A DNA stretch of 64,000 nucleotides from Pseudomonas fluorescens (GCF_902497745.1 NZ_CABVHJ010000005.1:1-64000), one strand, 5' to 3'; shown: positions 48,120 to 57,679, counted from the stretch's first letter. Notes: generated from the sequence alone by a model not told the origin. Program-made: numbers and translations.

Positions 48120-48359
48120 ATGCAGGCCGTAGAAGTGAAGAGCTTCCTTGAAGGAAAGCTGCCCGGAACGTTGGTAGAAGTTGAGGGCGAAGGCTGCAAT
48201 TTCCAGCTGAACGTGATTAGCGATGAACTGGCGGCGTTGAGCCCGGTGAAGCGTCAGCAGCAGGTCTATGCCCATTTGAACCCATGGATCGTCGATGGCA
48301 GCATCCACGCGGTCACTATGAAATTTTTCAGCAGCGCGGCCTGGGCCGAGCGCACCTGA
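48120..48359 (+). CDS. ibaG: BolA-family protein IbaG
   Basis: 79 residues from ATG 48120. A BolA fold: VKSFLEGKLPGTLVEVEGEGCNFQLNVISDELAALSPVKRQQQVYAHLNPWIVDGSIHAVTMKFFS. It binds [2Fe-2S] with monothiol glutaredoxin and takes part in acid response and iron-sulfur trafficking. It directly precedes murA by 22 nt. Confidence 0.93.
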   Translation: MQAVEVKSFLEGKLPGTLVEVEGEGCNFQLNVISDELAALSPVKRQQQVYAHLNPWIVDGSIHAVTMKFFSSAAWAERT

Positions 48360-48366
48360 GCCCTAG

Positions 48367-49647
<1,281 letters not shown>

Positions 49648-49693
49648 TTGCTGCATTGGGACACAGGGACGTGTCCACTGAATTCGTTTTGAG

Positions 49694-49714
49694 TCGAGCC
49701 GGTTTCCGGCTCGA
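49694..49714 (+). terminator. Hairpin between murA and hisG
   Basis: A perfect 9-bp stem TCGAGCCGG/CCGGCTCGA with a 3-nt loop, without a clear T-run. It may be a weak terminator of murA or part of the hisG leader. Confidence 0.4.
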
Positions 49715-49774
49715 TGTGTGTCCGGCGCCGATTGCGACCGGACATGAGTACCTTGATAAGGACTGACGTTTCCC

Positions 49775-50410
49775 ATGTTGACCATCGCACTGTCCAAGGG
49801 CCGCATCCTTGACGACACCCTGCCGCTTCTCGCCGAAGCGGGCATCGTGCCGACCGAGAATCCGGACAAGAGCCGCAAGCTGATCATTCCCACGACGCAA
49901 GACGACGTTCGTCTGCTGATCGTGCGTGCTACCGATGTGCCGACTTACGTCGAGCATGGCGCGGCTGACCTCGGCGTTGCCGGTAAAGACGTGCTGATGG
50001 AATACACCGGTCAGGGCCTGTACGAGCCACTGGATCTGCAGATCGCCCAGTGCAAGCTGATGACCGCCGGCAAGATCGGCGCGCCTGAGCCCAAGGGCCG
50101 TCTGCGCGTAGCGACCAAATTCGTCAACGTCGCCAAGCGCTACTACGCCGAGCAGGGCCGTCAGGTCGACATCATCAAGCTGTACGGCTCGATGGAGCTG
50201 GCACCGCTGATCGGACTGGCCGACAAGATCATCGACGTGGTCGACACCGGCAACACCCTGCGCGCCAATGGCCTGGAACCTCAGGAACTGATCGCCACGA
50301 TCAGCTCGCGCCTGGTGGTCAACAAGGCTTCGATGAAAATGCAACACGCCCGAATCCAGGCGTTGATCGATACCCTGCGCAACGCAGTGGAATCGCGACA
50401 CCGCGGCTGA
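49775..50410 (+). CDS. hisG: ATP phosphoribosyltransferase, short catalytic form
   Basis: 211 residues: the short HisG type that lacks the C-terminal regulatory domain and needs HisZ (not in this window). [37 protein letters not shown] and the PRPP loop [14 protein letters not shown]-type ([16 protein letters not shown]) are present. It catalyses the first step of histidine synthesis. hisD follows after 125 bp that contain a hairpin and T-run. Confidence 0.95.
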   Translation: MLTIALSKGRILDDTLPLLAEAGIVPTENPDKSRKLIIPTTQDDVRLLIVRATDVPTYVEHGAADLGVAGKDVLMEYTGQGLYEPLDLQIAQCKLMTAGKIGAPEPKGRLRVATKFVNVAKRYYAEQGRQVDIIKLYGSMELAPLIGLADKIIDVVDTGNTLRANGLEPQELIATISSRLVVNKASMKMQHARIQALIDTLRNAVESRHRG

Positions 50411-50462
50411 TTTACCTGCGCGGCCCCAGGTCGCGCCGTCTATCCGCCTCATAGCCAGAATT

Positions 50463-50512
50463 CTCAGGTGCCTAAGCGGATCGAATGATAGTTTCGGGTG
50501 CCTGAGTTTTTT
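50463..50512 (+). terminator. Hairpin with T-run between hisG and hisD (candidate attenuator)
   Basis: CTCAGG (50463-50468) pairs with CCTGAG (50501-50506), followed by TTTTTT. The loop is long (32 nt) and holds a small inner hairpin and a direct repeat GGTGCCT. It could lower hisD expression relative to hisG. Confidence 0.4.
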
Positions 50513-50535
50513 GCCATTCCTATGAGGCTCTCGCT

Positions 50536-51861
50536 ATGACCGCACCGACTGCAATTCGCCGACTCAACGCTGCTGACCCGGATTTCGCGCATCATCTGGA
50601 TCATCTGCTGAGCTGGGAAAGTGTGTCTGACGACTCGGTCAATCAGCGCGTGCTGGACATCATCAAGGCCGTGCGCGAACGTGGTGACGCGGCGCTGGTC
50701 GAGTTCACCCAGAAATTCGACGGCCTCGAAGTCGCTTCGATGGCCGACCTGATCCTGCCGCGCGAGCGTCTGGAACTGGCGCTGACGCGCATCACCGTGC
50801 CACAGCGCGAAGCACTGGAAAAAGCCGCGGCCCGCGTGCGCAGCTACCACGAAAAACAGAAACAGGATTCCTGGAGCTACACCGAAGCCGACGGCACGGT
50901 GCTGGGCCAGAAGGTCACGCCGCTGGATCGCGCCGGTCTGTACGTACCGGGCGGCAAGGCGTCGTACCCGTCGTCGGTGTTGATGAATGCGATCCCGGCC
51001 AAGGTCGCGGGCGTGACCGAAGTGGTCATGGTCGTGCCAACGCCACGCGGTGAAATCAATGAACTGGTGCTGGCGGCGGCGTGCATCGCTGGCGTCGACC
51101 GGGTGTTCACCATCGGTGGCGCACAAGCTGTCGCTGCCTTGGCTTACGGCACCGAAAGCGTGCCGAAAGTCGACAAAGTCGTTGGCCCAGGCAACATCTA
51201 TGTCGCCACCGCCAAGCGCCACGTCTTCGGTCAGGTCGGCATCGACATGATCGCCGGTCCTTCGGAAATCCTCGTGGTCTGCGACGGCCAGACCGATCCG
51301 GACTGGATCGCCATGGATCTGTTCTCGCAAGCCGAGCACGACGAAGATGCGCAGGCGATTCTGGTCAGCCCGGACGCCGAGTTCCTCGACAAGGTCGCGG
51401 CGAGCATCGACAAACTGCTGCCGACCATGGATCGCGCGACCATCATCGAAACGTCGATCAATGGTCGCGGTGCGCTGATTCACGTGAAGGACATGGCGCA
51501 GGCTATCGAAGTCGCCAACCGCATCGCCCCGGAACACCTGGAGTTGTCGGTCGCTGACCCGCAAGCCTGGCTACCGCAGATCCGCCACGCCGGCGCGATC
51601 TTCATGGGCCGTCATACTTCCGAAGCGCTGGGCGATTACTGCGCAGGTCCGAACCACGTATTGCCAACTTCGGGCACCGCGCGCTTTTCTTCGCCGCTGG
51701 GCGTGTATGACTTCCAGAAGCGCTCGTCGATCATCTTCTGCTCCGAGGCCGGCGCTTCCGAGCTGGGCAAGACTGCATCGGTGCTGGCCCGTGGCGAATC
51801 CCTGAGCGCTCACGCGCGCAGCGCCGAATACCGCATCAAAGACGAATCGAAGGGGAACTGA
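50536..51861 (+). CDS. hisD: Histidinol dehydrogenase
   Basis: 441 residues. [25 protein letters not shown], the [36 protein letters not shown] signature, and the [12 protein letters not shown] and [14 protein letters not shown] zinc-site regions are intact. It performs the last two oxidations to histidine. hisC starts 2 nt after its stop. Confidence 0.96.
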   Translation: MTAPTAIRRLNAADPDFAHHLDHLLSWESVSDDSVNQRVLDIIKAVRERGDAALVEFTQKFDGLEVASMADLILPRERLELALTRITVPQREALEKAAARVRSYHEKQKQDSWSYTEADGTVLGQKVTPLDRAGLYVPGGKASYPSSVLMNAIPAKVAGVTEVVMVVPTPRGEINELVLAAACIAGVDRVFTIGGAQAVAALAYGTESVPKVDKVVGPGNIYVATAKRHVFGQVGIDMIAGPSEILVVCDGQTDPDWIAMDLFSQAEHDEDAQAILVSPDAEFLDKVAASIDKLLPTMDRATIIETSINGRGALIHVKDMAQAIEVANRIAPEHLELSVADPQAWLPQIRHAGAIFMGRHTSEALGDYCAGPNHVLPTSGTARFSSPLGVYDFQKRSSIIFCSEAGASELGKTASVLARGESLSAHARSAEYRIKDESKGN

Positions 51862-51863
51862 AC

Positions 51864-52916
51864 ATGAGCAAATTCTGGAGCCCGTTCGTTAAAGATCTGG
51901 TGCCGTACGTGCCGGGCGAACAACCGAAGCTGACCAGACTGGTCAAGCTCAATACCAACGAAAACCCATACGGCCCGTCGCCAAAAGCCTTGGCCGCGAT
52001 GCAGGTTGAACTCAACGATAACCTGCGTCTGTACCCGGATCCGAACAGCGATCTGCTGAAAACTGCGGTCGCCAAATACTACGGCGTGCAGAGCAATCAG
52101 GTGTTCCTCGGCAACGGCTCGGACGAAGTGCTCGCGCACATCTTCCACGGTTTGTTGCAACACGATCAGCCGCTGCTGTTCCCGGACATCAGCTACAGCT
52201 TCTATCCGGTTTATTGCGGTTTGTACGGCATCCAGTTCGATGCGGTGCCGCTGGACGCTCAGTTCCAGATCAACCCGGCGGACTACGCCAAGCCGAATGG
52301 CGGGATCATTTTTCCTAACCCTAATGCGCCAACCGGTTGCCTGCTGGCACTGGAGGCGGTCGAACAGATCCTCAAGGCCAGCCCGGATTCGGTGGTCGTG
52401 GTGGACGAGGCTTATATCGACTTCGGCGGCGAAACCGCGATCAGTCTGGTGGACCGTTATCCGAACCTGCTGGTGACGCAAACCCTGTCCAAGTCGCGGT
52501 CGCTGGCTGGCCTGCGCGTGGGTCTGGCGGTCGGGCATCCTGATCTGATCGAGGCGCTGGAGCGGATCAAGAACAGCTTTAACTCTTATCCGCTGGATCG
52601 TCTGGCGATTGTCGGCGCAGCGGCGGCGTTCGAGGATCGTGAGTACTTCGACAAGACTTGCCGTCTGGTGATCGAGAGTCGTGAGTGGGTGATTGCACAG
52701 TTGCAGGCCAAGGGTTTTGAAGTGCTGCCGTCGGCGGCGAACTTCATTTTCGCCCGGCATCCGCAACATGATGCGGCAGGGCTGGCGGCGAAGTTGCGCG
52801 AGCAGGGCGTGATTGTGCGGCACTTCAAGCAGGAGCGGATTGCGCAATTCCTGCGGATTTCGATTGGCACGCCGGAGCAGAATCAGGCGTTGATTGATGG
52901 TCTGCGAGGGGTGTAA
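51864..52916 (+). CDS. hisC: Histidinol-phosphate aminotransferase with a replaced C-terminal tail
   Basis: 350 residues, fold-type I PLP aminotransferase. [17 protein letters not shown], the PLP lysine Lys210 in [14 protein letters not shown] and [26 protein letters not shown] are conserved. It makes histidinol-phosphate from imidazole acetol-phosphate. The last codons differ from the expected native end: it finishes ALIDGLRGV, whereas a displaced remnant at 54459-54531 would read ALIDGLGDL. The 3' end from 52845 belongs to an 807-bp unit repeated downstream, so the tail appears to have been supplied by an insertion that kept the gene whole. Confidence 0.94.
   Translation: MSKFWSPFVKDLVPYVPGEQPKLTRLVKLNTNENPYGPSPKALAAMQVELNDNLRLYPDPNSDLLKTAVAKYYGVQSNQVFLGNGSDEVLAHIFHGLLQHDQPLLFPDISYSFYPVYCGLYGIQFDAVPLDAQFQINPADYAKPNGGIIFPNPNAPTGCLLALEAVEQILKASPDSVVVVDEAYIDFGGETAISLVDRYPNLLVTQTLSKSRSLAGLRVGLAVGHPDLIEALERIKNSFNSYPLDRLAIVGAAAAFEDREYFDKTCRLVIESREWVIAQLQAKGFEVLPSAANFIFARHPQHDAAGLAAKLREQGVIVRHFKQERIAQFLRISIGTPEQNQALIDGLRGV
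52845..52888 (+). repeat. 44-bp direct repeat, copy 1 (attL-like, inside hisC)
   Basis: Begins CAATTCCTGCGGATTTCGAT and encodes [14 protein letters not shown] of HisC. The identical 44 bp recurs at 53652-53695 and 54459-54502, spaced exactly 807 bp apart. Confidence 0.9.
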
Positions 52917-52948
52917 TACTTCGAACGCCTTCCTTTGATTTCGGAATT

Positions 52949-52979
52949 CCTGCTCTTGCGAGTATTGCGCAAGAGCAGG
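52949..52979. terminator. Bidirectional terminator of hisC / cassette gene, copy 1
   Basis: A 12-bp perfect stem CCTGCTCTTGCG/CGCAAGAGCAGG (52949-52960 with 52968-52979) with a 7-nt loop; T-rich sequence follows on the plus strand. It lies between hisC and the convergent small gene and is part of the repeated unit. Confidence 0.75.
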
Positions 52980-53001
52980 AGTTTATTCTTTTTGGCATGA
53001 T

Positions 53002-53439
53002 TCAATCAGGAATGCGTGGACTCAAATCGAAGTCTCCCGATATGTTTATGCCATCCTCGGTTATAAATGAATATTCACCTTTGGCAGTTTTGCCCAGAGT
53101 TTCGATGGTGATTGTCAGTTTTCCTGATCGCGCAACATTGTATTTTTCGTCCTTGTAGTATGTCCACTCTGCATGCATGCCCTCAAAATCATTGGGGTAG
53201 TTATAGACTTGCGGGCCACCTTCCACTGTTTTAAGTGGGTAAGTGAGTTGAATAAAATCTTTGGATTCATCGTTCCCGAGTTCTGACCCTCGCATTATGC
53301 CGCCATCCTGGGGAATAGGGCCCAGGTGGACGTAGTTCAGGCTAATCGGTGAGACTTGACCAAACTTGACTTTAATATAGCCCCTCGATTCAGCGACTTT
53401 ATTGATTTTGTTGCTTTCGTTAGTTTTGGTGGTTGTCAT
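53002..53439 (-). CDS. Cassette-borne protein of unknown function, copy 1
   Basis: 145 residues; ATG 53439 follows GGGAGAG. Not recognised. No signal peptide or membrane helix. The first 18 residues are polar (TTTKTNESNKINKVAES). The rest looks like a small beta-sandwich: GYIKVKFGQVSPISLNYVHLG, WTYYKDEKYNVARSGKLTITIETLGKTAKGEYSFITEDGINISGDFDL. The GKLTITI...KGEYSF...ISGDFDL ending recalls beta-hairpin endings of small surface proteins, but that is only a pattern. Codon use is clearly AT-richer than neighbouring genes, suggesting transfer. It is identical to the copy at 53809-54246. Confidence 0.7.
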   Translation of the reverse strand: MTTTKTNESNKINKVAESRGYIKVKFGQVSPISLNYVHLGPIPQDGGIMRGSELGNDESKDFIQLTYPLKTVEGGPQVYNYPNDFEGMHAEWTYYKDEKYNVARSGKLTITIETLGKTAKGEYSFITEDGINISGDFDLSPRIPD

Positions 53440-53499
53440 GGTTCTCTCCCTGGGTTTTTGCGGGTGAGTTATAAGGTGAAGTGTTCAGTGATAATGAAC

Positions 53500-53524
53500 A
53501 ACTGTCAGAGTTGACAGTTTTTTA
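53500..53524 (+). terminator. Hairpin with T-run in the cassette leader, copy 1
   Basis: AACTGTCA/TGACAGTT (53500-53507 with 53512-53519) followed by TTTT on the plus strand, upstream of the minus-strand gene. It would insulate the cassette from plus-strand transcription entering from hisC. The rest of 53440-53651 is AT-rich promoter-like sequence and the diverged hisC segment. Confidence 0.55.
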
Positions 53525-53627
53525 TGTTTTTTTGTTATTGGATATATAGCGGAAGTGGTAGTTATGGCCGCTCTTGCATGTCATGCAGGCCGGTCCATTG
53601 ATCCATTTTTACCAGAGAGGATGGCGT

Positions 53628-53723
53628 CACTTTAAACCTCTGGATGTCGCACAATTCCTGCGGATTTCGATTGGCACGCCGGAGCAGAATCAGGCGTTGA
53701 TTGATGGTCTGCGAGGGGTGTAA
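53628..53723 (+). pseudogene. hisC 3' fragment, middle copy (attP-like)
   Basis: An in-frame fragment that would read [31 protein letters not shown]-stop. Its left side is the diverged cassette version and its right side the LRGV ending, so it combines both cassette-specific halves, as the junction of a circular unit would. Confidence 0.75.
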
Positions 53724-53755
53724 TACTTCGAACGCCTTCCTTTGATTTCGGAATT

Positions 53756-53786
53756 CCTGCTCTTGCGAGTATTGCGCAAGAGCAGG
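53756..53786. terminator. Bidirectional terminator, cassette copy 2
   Basis: Exact repeat of the hairpin at 52949-52979, shifted by 807 bp. Confidence 0.75.
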
Positions 53787-53808
53787 AGTTTATTCTTTTT
53801 GGCATGAT

Positions 53809-54246
53809 TCAATCAGGAATGCGTGGACTCAAATCGAAGTCTCCCGATATGTTTATGCCATCCTCGGTTATAAATGAATATTCACCTTTGGCAGTTTTGC
53901 CCAGAGTTTCGATGGTGATTGTCAGTTTTCCTGATCGCGCAACATTGTATTTTTCGTCCTTGTAGTATGTCCACTCTGCATGCATGCCCTCAAAATCATT
54001 GGGGTAGTTATAGACTTGCGGGCCACCTTCCACTGTTTTAAGTGGGTAAGTGAGTTGAATAAAATCTTTGGATTCATCGTTCCCGAGTTCTGACCCTCGC
54101 ATTATGCCGCCATCCTGGGGAATAGGGCCCAGGTGGACGTAGTTCAGGCTAATCGGTGAGACTTGACCAAACTTGACTTTAATATAGCCCCTCGATTCAG
54201 CGACTTTATTGATTTTGTTGCTTTCGTTAGTTTTGGTGGTTGTCAT
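53809..54246 (-). CDS. Cassette-borne protein of unknown function, copy 2
   Basis: 145 residues, identical in protein sequence to the gene at 53002-53439, and every stretch of DNA I compared is identical too. The lack of any difference means the duplication is very recent, is kept uniform by recombination, or is an assembly artefact. Same start context (GGGAGAG) and same convergent terminator. No function can be assigned. Confidence 0.7.
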   Translation of the reverse strand: MTTTKTNESNKINKVAESRGYIKVKFGQVSPISLNYVHLGPIPQDGGIMRGSELGNDESKDFIQLTYPLKTVEGGPQVYNYPNDFEGMHAEWTYYKDEKYNVARSGKLTITIETLGKTAKGEYSFITEDGINISGDFDLSPRIPD

Positions 54247-54306
54247 GGTTCTCTCCCTGGGTTTTTGCGGGTGAGTTATAAGGTGAAGTGTTCAGTGATA
54301 ATGAAC

Positions 54307-54331
54307 AACTGTCAGAGTTGACAGTTTTTTA
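54307..54331 (+). terminator. Hairpin with T-run in the cassette leader, copy 2
   Basis: Repeat of the hairpin at 53500-53524, shifted by 807 bp. Confidence 0.55.
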
Positions 54332-54434
54332 TGTTTTTTTGTTATTGGATATATAGCGGAAGTGGTAGTTATGGCCGCTCTTGCATGTCATGCAGGCCGG
54401 TCCATTGATCCATTTTTACCAGAGAGGATGGCGT

Positions 54435-54531
54435 CACTTTAAACCTCTGGATGTCGCACAATTCCTGCGGATTTCGATTGGCACGCCGGAGCAGAATCAG
54501 GCACTGATCGATGGGGCTTGGCGACCTCTAA
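54435..54531 (+). pseudogene. Displaced original 3' end of hisC (attR-like remnant)
   Basis: Contains the third 44-bp repeat (54459-54502), then diverges from the other copies: ALIDG continues with a run of four G. Removing one G gives GLGDL-stop (TAA 54529-54531), the expected kind of native HisC ending. It is therefore read as the pre-insertion end of hisC, now separated from the gene and frameshifted. Confidence 0.7.
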
Positions 54532-54537
54532 AAGCAA

Positions 54538-54715
54538 GAGCCCCTCACCCTAACCCTCTCCCAAAGGGAGAGGGGACTGACCGAGGCGTACTTTAGAGAT
54601 ACACCGACTTGAGATATCGAGTCGAACTCTGGTTTGAAGAGCAAACAAATCTGCCCCCTTTCCCCCTCGCCCCCCTGGGGGCGGTCCGACGTTTCGGGAG
54701 GGTTGGGGTGAGGGG
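54538..54715. repeat. Dispersed composite repeat (CCTCACCCTAACCCTCTCCC family)
   Basis: Starts with CCTCACCCTAACCCTCTCCC, 7 nt after the hisC remnant. The core GATACACCGACTTGAGATAT...GAGTCGAACTC matches the cores at 13359 and 13501 in diverged form, and it closes with GGGTTGGGGTGAGGGGG. The remainder of the 54247-54753 gap is cassette leader and hisC remnant; no gene is seen. Confidence 0.8.
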
Positions 54716-54753
54716 GTAATTTTCGGATTCAACAAATATCTCGAGTACACCAC

Positions 54754-55473
54754 TTATTCGTGATGCGGCTCGCCAAGGAAAGTCAGTGAGGTAAACAGCC
54801 CACGACTATCCACATCAGGGCTGCCCTTCACCGGCACCTCAATCTGCGCCGCAATCACATTCAACCCTTCATTCCTCACCAGCACCTGCGCGCGACCATC
54901 CTTGTCAGTCTCGGTGCTCAACGTGTCAGGCGCGCTGCGATAGTCACCAACCAACTTCACCCCCGCCGCCGGTTTGCCATCGAGCAGTACCCGCACTGGC
55001 AAAGACTTGCCCGGTCCCACGGTCAACGGATCGACCTCAGGCAAAATCAACAACTTGATCTGATCAAGCTTGGGCAACTTCGCCCCCGGCTGATAAATCG
55101 CCAGGCTGTACTTGAACGTCTCGGTTGCCTCAATGGCGCCTGGCACTTTGCTGCGGCCTTCGTTGATCCACTTCTTGTCGGCGGTTTGCGACCACATGCC
55201 GTTATTCAATGCGACGGCCATGACCGCCGGCGACTTCAACGGTTTCAGGCGAGCATGATCCGCCAGACGCTCAACGCTGACCGGAATCATCTTGCCGCCC
55301 GCGTCATAAGCCCACGCGCCGCTGACCTTCTGCGCCTTGAACGCGTTGTCTTCAGCGCCATGGCCGTAGACCACTTCGATATTGCCGCGCCGTTGCTCGG
55401 TCCACAGGCCATGAGCCGAGACTTCGCCTGCGAACAGCGCAGCGATGAGTACAAAGGTTTTGCCGTATAGCAT
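54754..55473 (-). CDS. Periplasmic DUF4198 (NikM-like) protein
   Basis: 239 residues. Sec signal MLYGKTFVLIAALFAGEVSA, after which the mature chain begins HGLWTEQ, the His-first start typical of DUF4198 metal-related proteins. The C-terminal part (LPVRVLLDGKPAAGVKLVGDYRSAPDTLSTETDKDGRAQVLV) is a transthyretin/Ig-like module. It starts 12 nt after the TonB receptor stop, so the pair is an operon; the protein probably handles a metal or chelate delivered by that receptor. Metal identity is not visible. Confidence 0.83.
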   Translation of the reverse strand: MLYGKTFVLIAALFAGEVSAHGLWTEQRRGNIEVVYGHGAEDNAFKAQKVSGAWAYDAGGKMIPVSVERLADHARLKPLKSPAVMAVALNNGMWSQTADKKWINEGRSKVPGAIEATETFKYSLAIYQPGAKLPKLDQIKLLILPEVDPLTVGPGKSLPVRVLLDGKPAAGVKLVGDYRSAPDTLSTETDKDGRAQVLVRNEGLNVIAAQIEVPVKGSPDVDSRGLFTSLTFLGEPHHE

Positions 55474-55485
55474 GGTGACGTCCTT

Positions 55486-57591
55486 TTACAGGTTGAGTGT
55501 CAGGCTGACGGTGAAATTGCGCGGCTCGCCGGGGTTGACCCAGTAGTTGCTGTAGGAGCGCTCGTAGTACTTCTCGTCGAAGAGGTTGTTCAGGTTCAGG
55601 CCGACGGTGACGTTGTCGCTGGCCTTGTAATGCGCGAGCAGGTCGACGGTCTGGTAGGCCGGTAATTCGAAGTCGCTGCCGGATTCCCCTGAGCGGTCGC
55701 CGACATAAGTGAACGCTGCGCCGACGTCCGAGCCGCGCAAATGACCATCCTGAAACTCATAAACCCCGAGCAGGCTGCCGCTGCGTTTGGCCACGCCGAG
55801 GATGCGGCTGCCGGTGGGAATCACTGCGTCGCCTTTGGTGACTTCTGCGTCGATGTAAGCGAAGGCACCGATGACGCGCACGGCATCGGTCACTTGCCCC
55901 GTCACTTGCAGATCGAAACCACGACTGCGCGCCTTGCCCATCGCGCGGCTGGTGTCGGTGGCCGGATCGAGGGCGAGGACGTTTTCCTTGTCGATGTGGA
56001 AGAAGGCGAGGGTGCTGCTCAGGCGTTCGTCGAACAACTCGTTCTTGATGCCGACTTCGTAACCGACGCCTTCTTCCGGGTCGAAGGATTTGCCTGAGGC
56101 GTCGAGGCCGTTATTCGGTTTGAACGAGGTTGAGGCGTTGGCGAACAGGCCGGTATCCGGTGTCAGTTGATAGAGCAGGCCGGCGCGCTGGGTGAGGGCG
56201 TCGTGGCGTTGCTTGCTCGTGGCGTTGCGACTGTGATCATCGATGTGCTGATCGAAATGCTCGAAGCGCGCACCGATCATCCCGCGCAGTTTGTCGGTGA
56301 AGATGATCTGATCCTGCAGGTTCAGTGCATGGCTTTCGACGTATTCGAAAGTGTCGGTACCCGAGCGTGCGCCGTTGGGTTTCGGCTGGCCGTAGATTGG
56401 CTTGTAGATGTCGATGGCGTAGGGGCCACCGGCAATGGTGGTGACTCGCTCATTCTTGCGAAAGTTTTCGTACTCGGTGCCGATCAGCAGTTCGTGCTGC
56501 CACGGGCCGAGATCGAACAGGCCGCGCAGCTCAAGCTGGGTAATGCTGTCGTGCCAGGTTGTGTCGCGCTCGCGATAGCGGCGGTTGACGGTGTGGCCAT
56601 CGGCGTTCAACGGGCGGGATTCGGAGGCGTCACCCCAGAGTTTTCCTTCCTTGTAGTGGCTGGCCAGACGCAGCTTCCAGTTATCGTTGAGATGATGTTC
56701 GAGCGTCGCCTGAAGCAGATTGTTGTGGTTGTCGATGTTGCCGTCGTTGGGTTCACCGAGAAACGTCGAGCGCGAAACGCCGCTCCACTTGTTGTTTGGC
56801 GCGACGATACCGCGATCAAACGTGGAGTTGTGACGGACGATCTCGCTTTCCACCAACAGCGACGTGTCCGGGTTCAATTGCCAACTGATCGAAGGCGCGA
56901 CGAACACACGCTTGCTATCGACGTGATCGCGGAAGCTGTTGTTGTCTTCGACCGCAAGGTTGATCCGCGAGAGCACATCGCCCTGTTCGTCGAGCGGTGT
57001 GTTGACGTCCAGTGCGGTGCGATAGCGATCCCAACTGCCGGCGCTGGTTTGCAACGTGGTGAAGGCTTCGGGCTGCGGTTTCTTGGTGACGATGTTCACT
57101 GTGCCGCCGGGGTCGCCACGGCCGTACAGACTGGCGGCGGGGCCTTTAAGCACTTCGATGCGTTCGATATTGGCTGCATCCGGCGTGCTCGGATAGCCGC
57201 GATTGGCGCTGAAACCGTCCTTGTAGAACTCGGACGTGGTGAAGCCGCGCACGCTGTATTCGTAAAGCGTCAGGCCGCCGAAGTTGTTCTGCTTCGACAC
57301 GCCACCGGCGAAATCCAGCGCGCGCTCGACACTGCTGCTGCCCAGATCCTTGAGCACGCTGGCGGGCACCACGCTGATCGCTTGCGGGATATCACGGATC
57401 GCGGTGTCGGTTTTGGTCGCGCTGGACGAACGTGTGGCGCGATAGCCTTTGATCGGCCCGGTTGGCGATTCGTAGTCGGATATGACGCTAATGGCGTCGA
57501 GTTCGAGGGGTTTGGGTTCTTCGGCGAAGGCAGGATCGACCAGCAAACCCAGGCTCAGGCCGAGCAGGGAGGCCTTTGTTCGAGACGACAT
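55486..57591 (-). CDS. TonB-dependent siderophore-type receptor
   Basis: 701 residues from ATG 57591 (TTG 57606 is an alternative). Signal peptide to about residue 23 (LGLSLGLLVDPAFA). The plug domain has IPQAISVVPASVLKDLGSSSVERALDFAGGV and IERIEVLKGPAASLYGRGDPGGTVNIVTKKP, the FhuA/FpvA-type siderophore receptor pattern. The 22-strand barrel ends VNPGEPRNFTVSLTLNL, with a final Leu where Phe or Trp is usual. There is no N-terminal signalling domain. A 45-bp palindrome covers the start region. It lies between hisC and algW, which I recall as neighbours in P. aeruginosa, so it is probably an insertion. Confidence 0.9.
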   Translation of the reverse strand: MSSRTKASLLGLSLGLLVDPAFAEEPKPLELDAISVISDYESPTGPIKGYRATRSSSATKTDTAIRDIPQAISVVPASVLKDLGSSSVERALDFAGGVSKQNNFGGLTLYEYSVRGFTTSEFYKDGFSANRGYPSTPDAANIERIEVLKGPAASLYGRGDPGGTVNIVTKKPQPEAFTTLQTSAGSWDRYRTALDVNTPLDEQGDVLSRINLAVEDNNSFRDHVDSKRVFVAPSISWQLNPDTSLLVESEIVRHNSTFDRGIVAPNNKWSGVSRSTFLGEPNDGNIDNHNNLLQATLEHHLNDNWKLRLASHYKEGKLWGDASESRPLNADGHTVNRRYRERDTTWHDSITQLELRGLFDLGPWQHELLIGTEYENFRKNERVTTIAGGPYAIDIYKPIYGQPKPNGARSGTDTFEYVESHALNLQDQIIFTDKLRGMIGARFEHFDQHIDDHSRNATSKQRHDALTQRAGLLYQLTPDTGLFANASTSFKPNNGLDASGKSFDPEEGVGYEVGIKNELFDERLSSTLAFFHIDKENVLALDPATDTSRAMGKARSRGFDLQVTGQVTDAVRVIGAFAYIDAEVTKGDAVIPTGSRILGVAKRSGSLLGVYEFQDGHLRGSDVGAAFTYVGDRSGESGSDFELPAYQTVDLLAHYKASDNVTVGLNLNNLFDEKYYERSYSNYWVNPGEPRNFTVSLTLNL

Positions 57592-57633
57592 GTTATGTTG
57601 TTCCAATTATTAGAATTGAAACAATATAACATG
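57589..57633. promoter_or_regulatory. 45-bp palindrome over the start of the TonB receptor gene
   Basis: The arms 57589-57608 and 57614-57633 match at 18 of 20 positions around ATTAG. Each arm begins CATGTTAT and ends CAATT. It covers the start codon and ribosome-binding region, so it is a candidate operator or an RNA hairpin hiding the start site. The arms share ATAACAT with Zur half-sites, but the match is partial. Confidence 0.6.
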
Positions 57634-57679
57634 CCTGTTGAGAATGTCTTTTATTCGCGCAGTAAGCGCGAAGAAAGTT

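Larger units (their letters stand above)
52845..54458. mobile_element. Two tandem copies of an 807-bp cassette inserted at the hisC 3' end
   Basis: Copy 1 spans 52845-53651 and copy 2 53652-54458. Every stretch I compared is identical, including both coding regions. Each unit starts with a hisC tail (44-bp core, then the LRGV stop end), continues with a terminator hairpin and a minus-strand 145-codon gene, and ends with a segment that reads as a diverged hisC stretch ([11 protein letters not shown]). It is AT-richer than its flanks. There is no recombinase gene inside. See findings. Confidence 0.8.

Noticed and set aside
57589-57633. Calling the palindrome a Zur box outright
   Set aside because: Only one half of a Zur site matches well in each arm (about 4 of 8 bases in the other half), so the regulator was left open.
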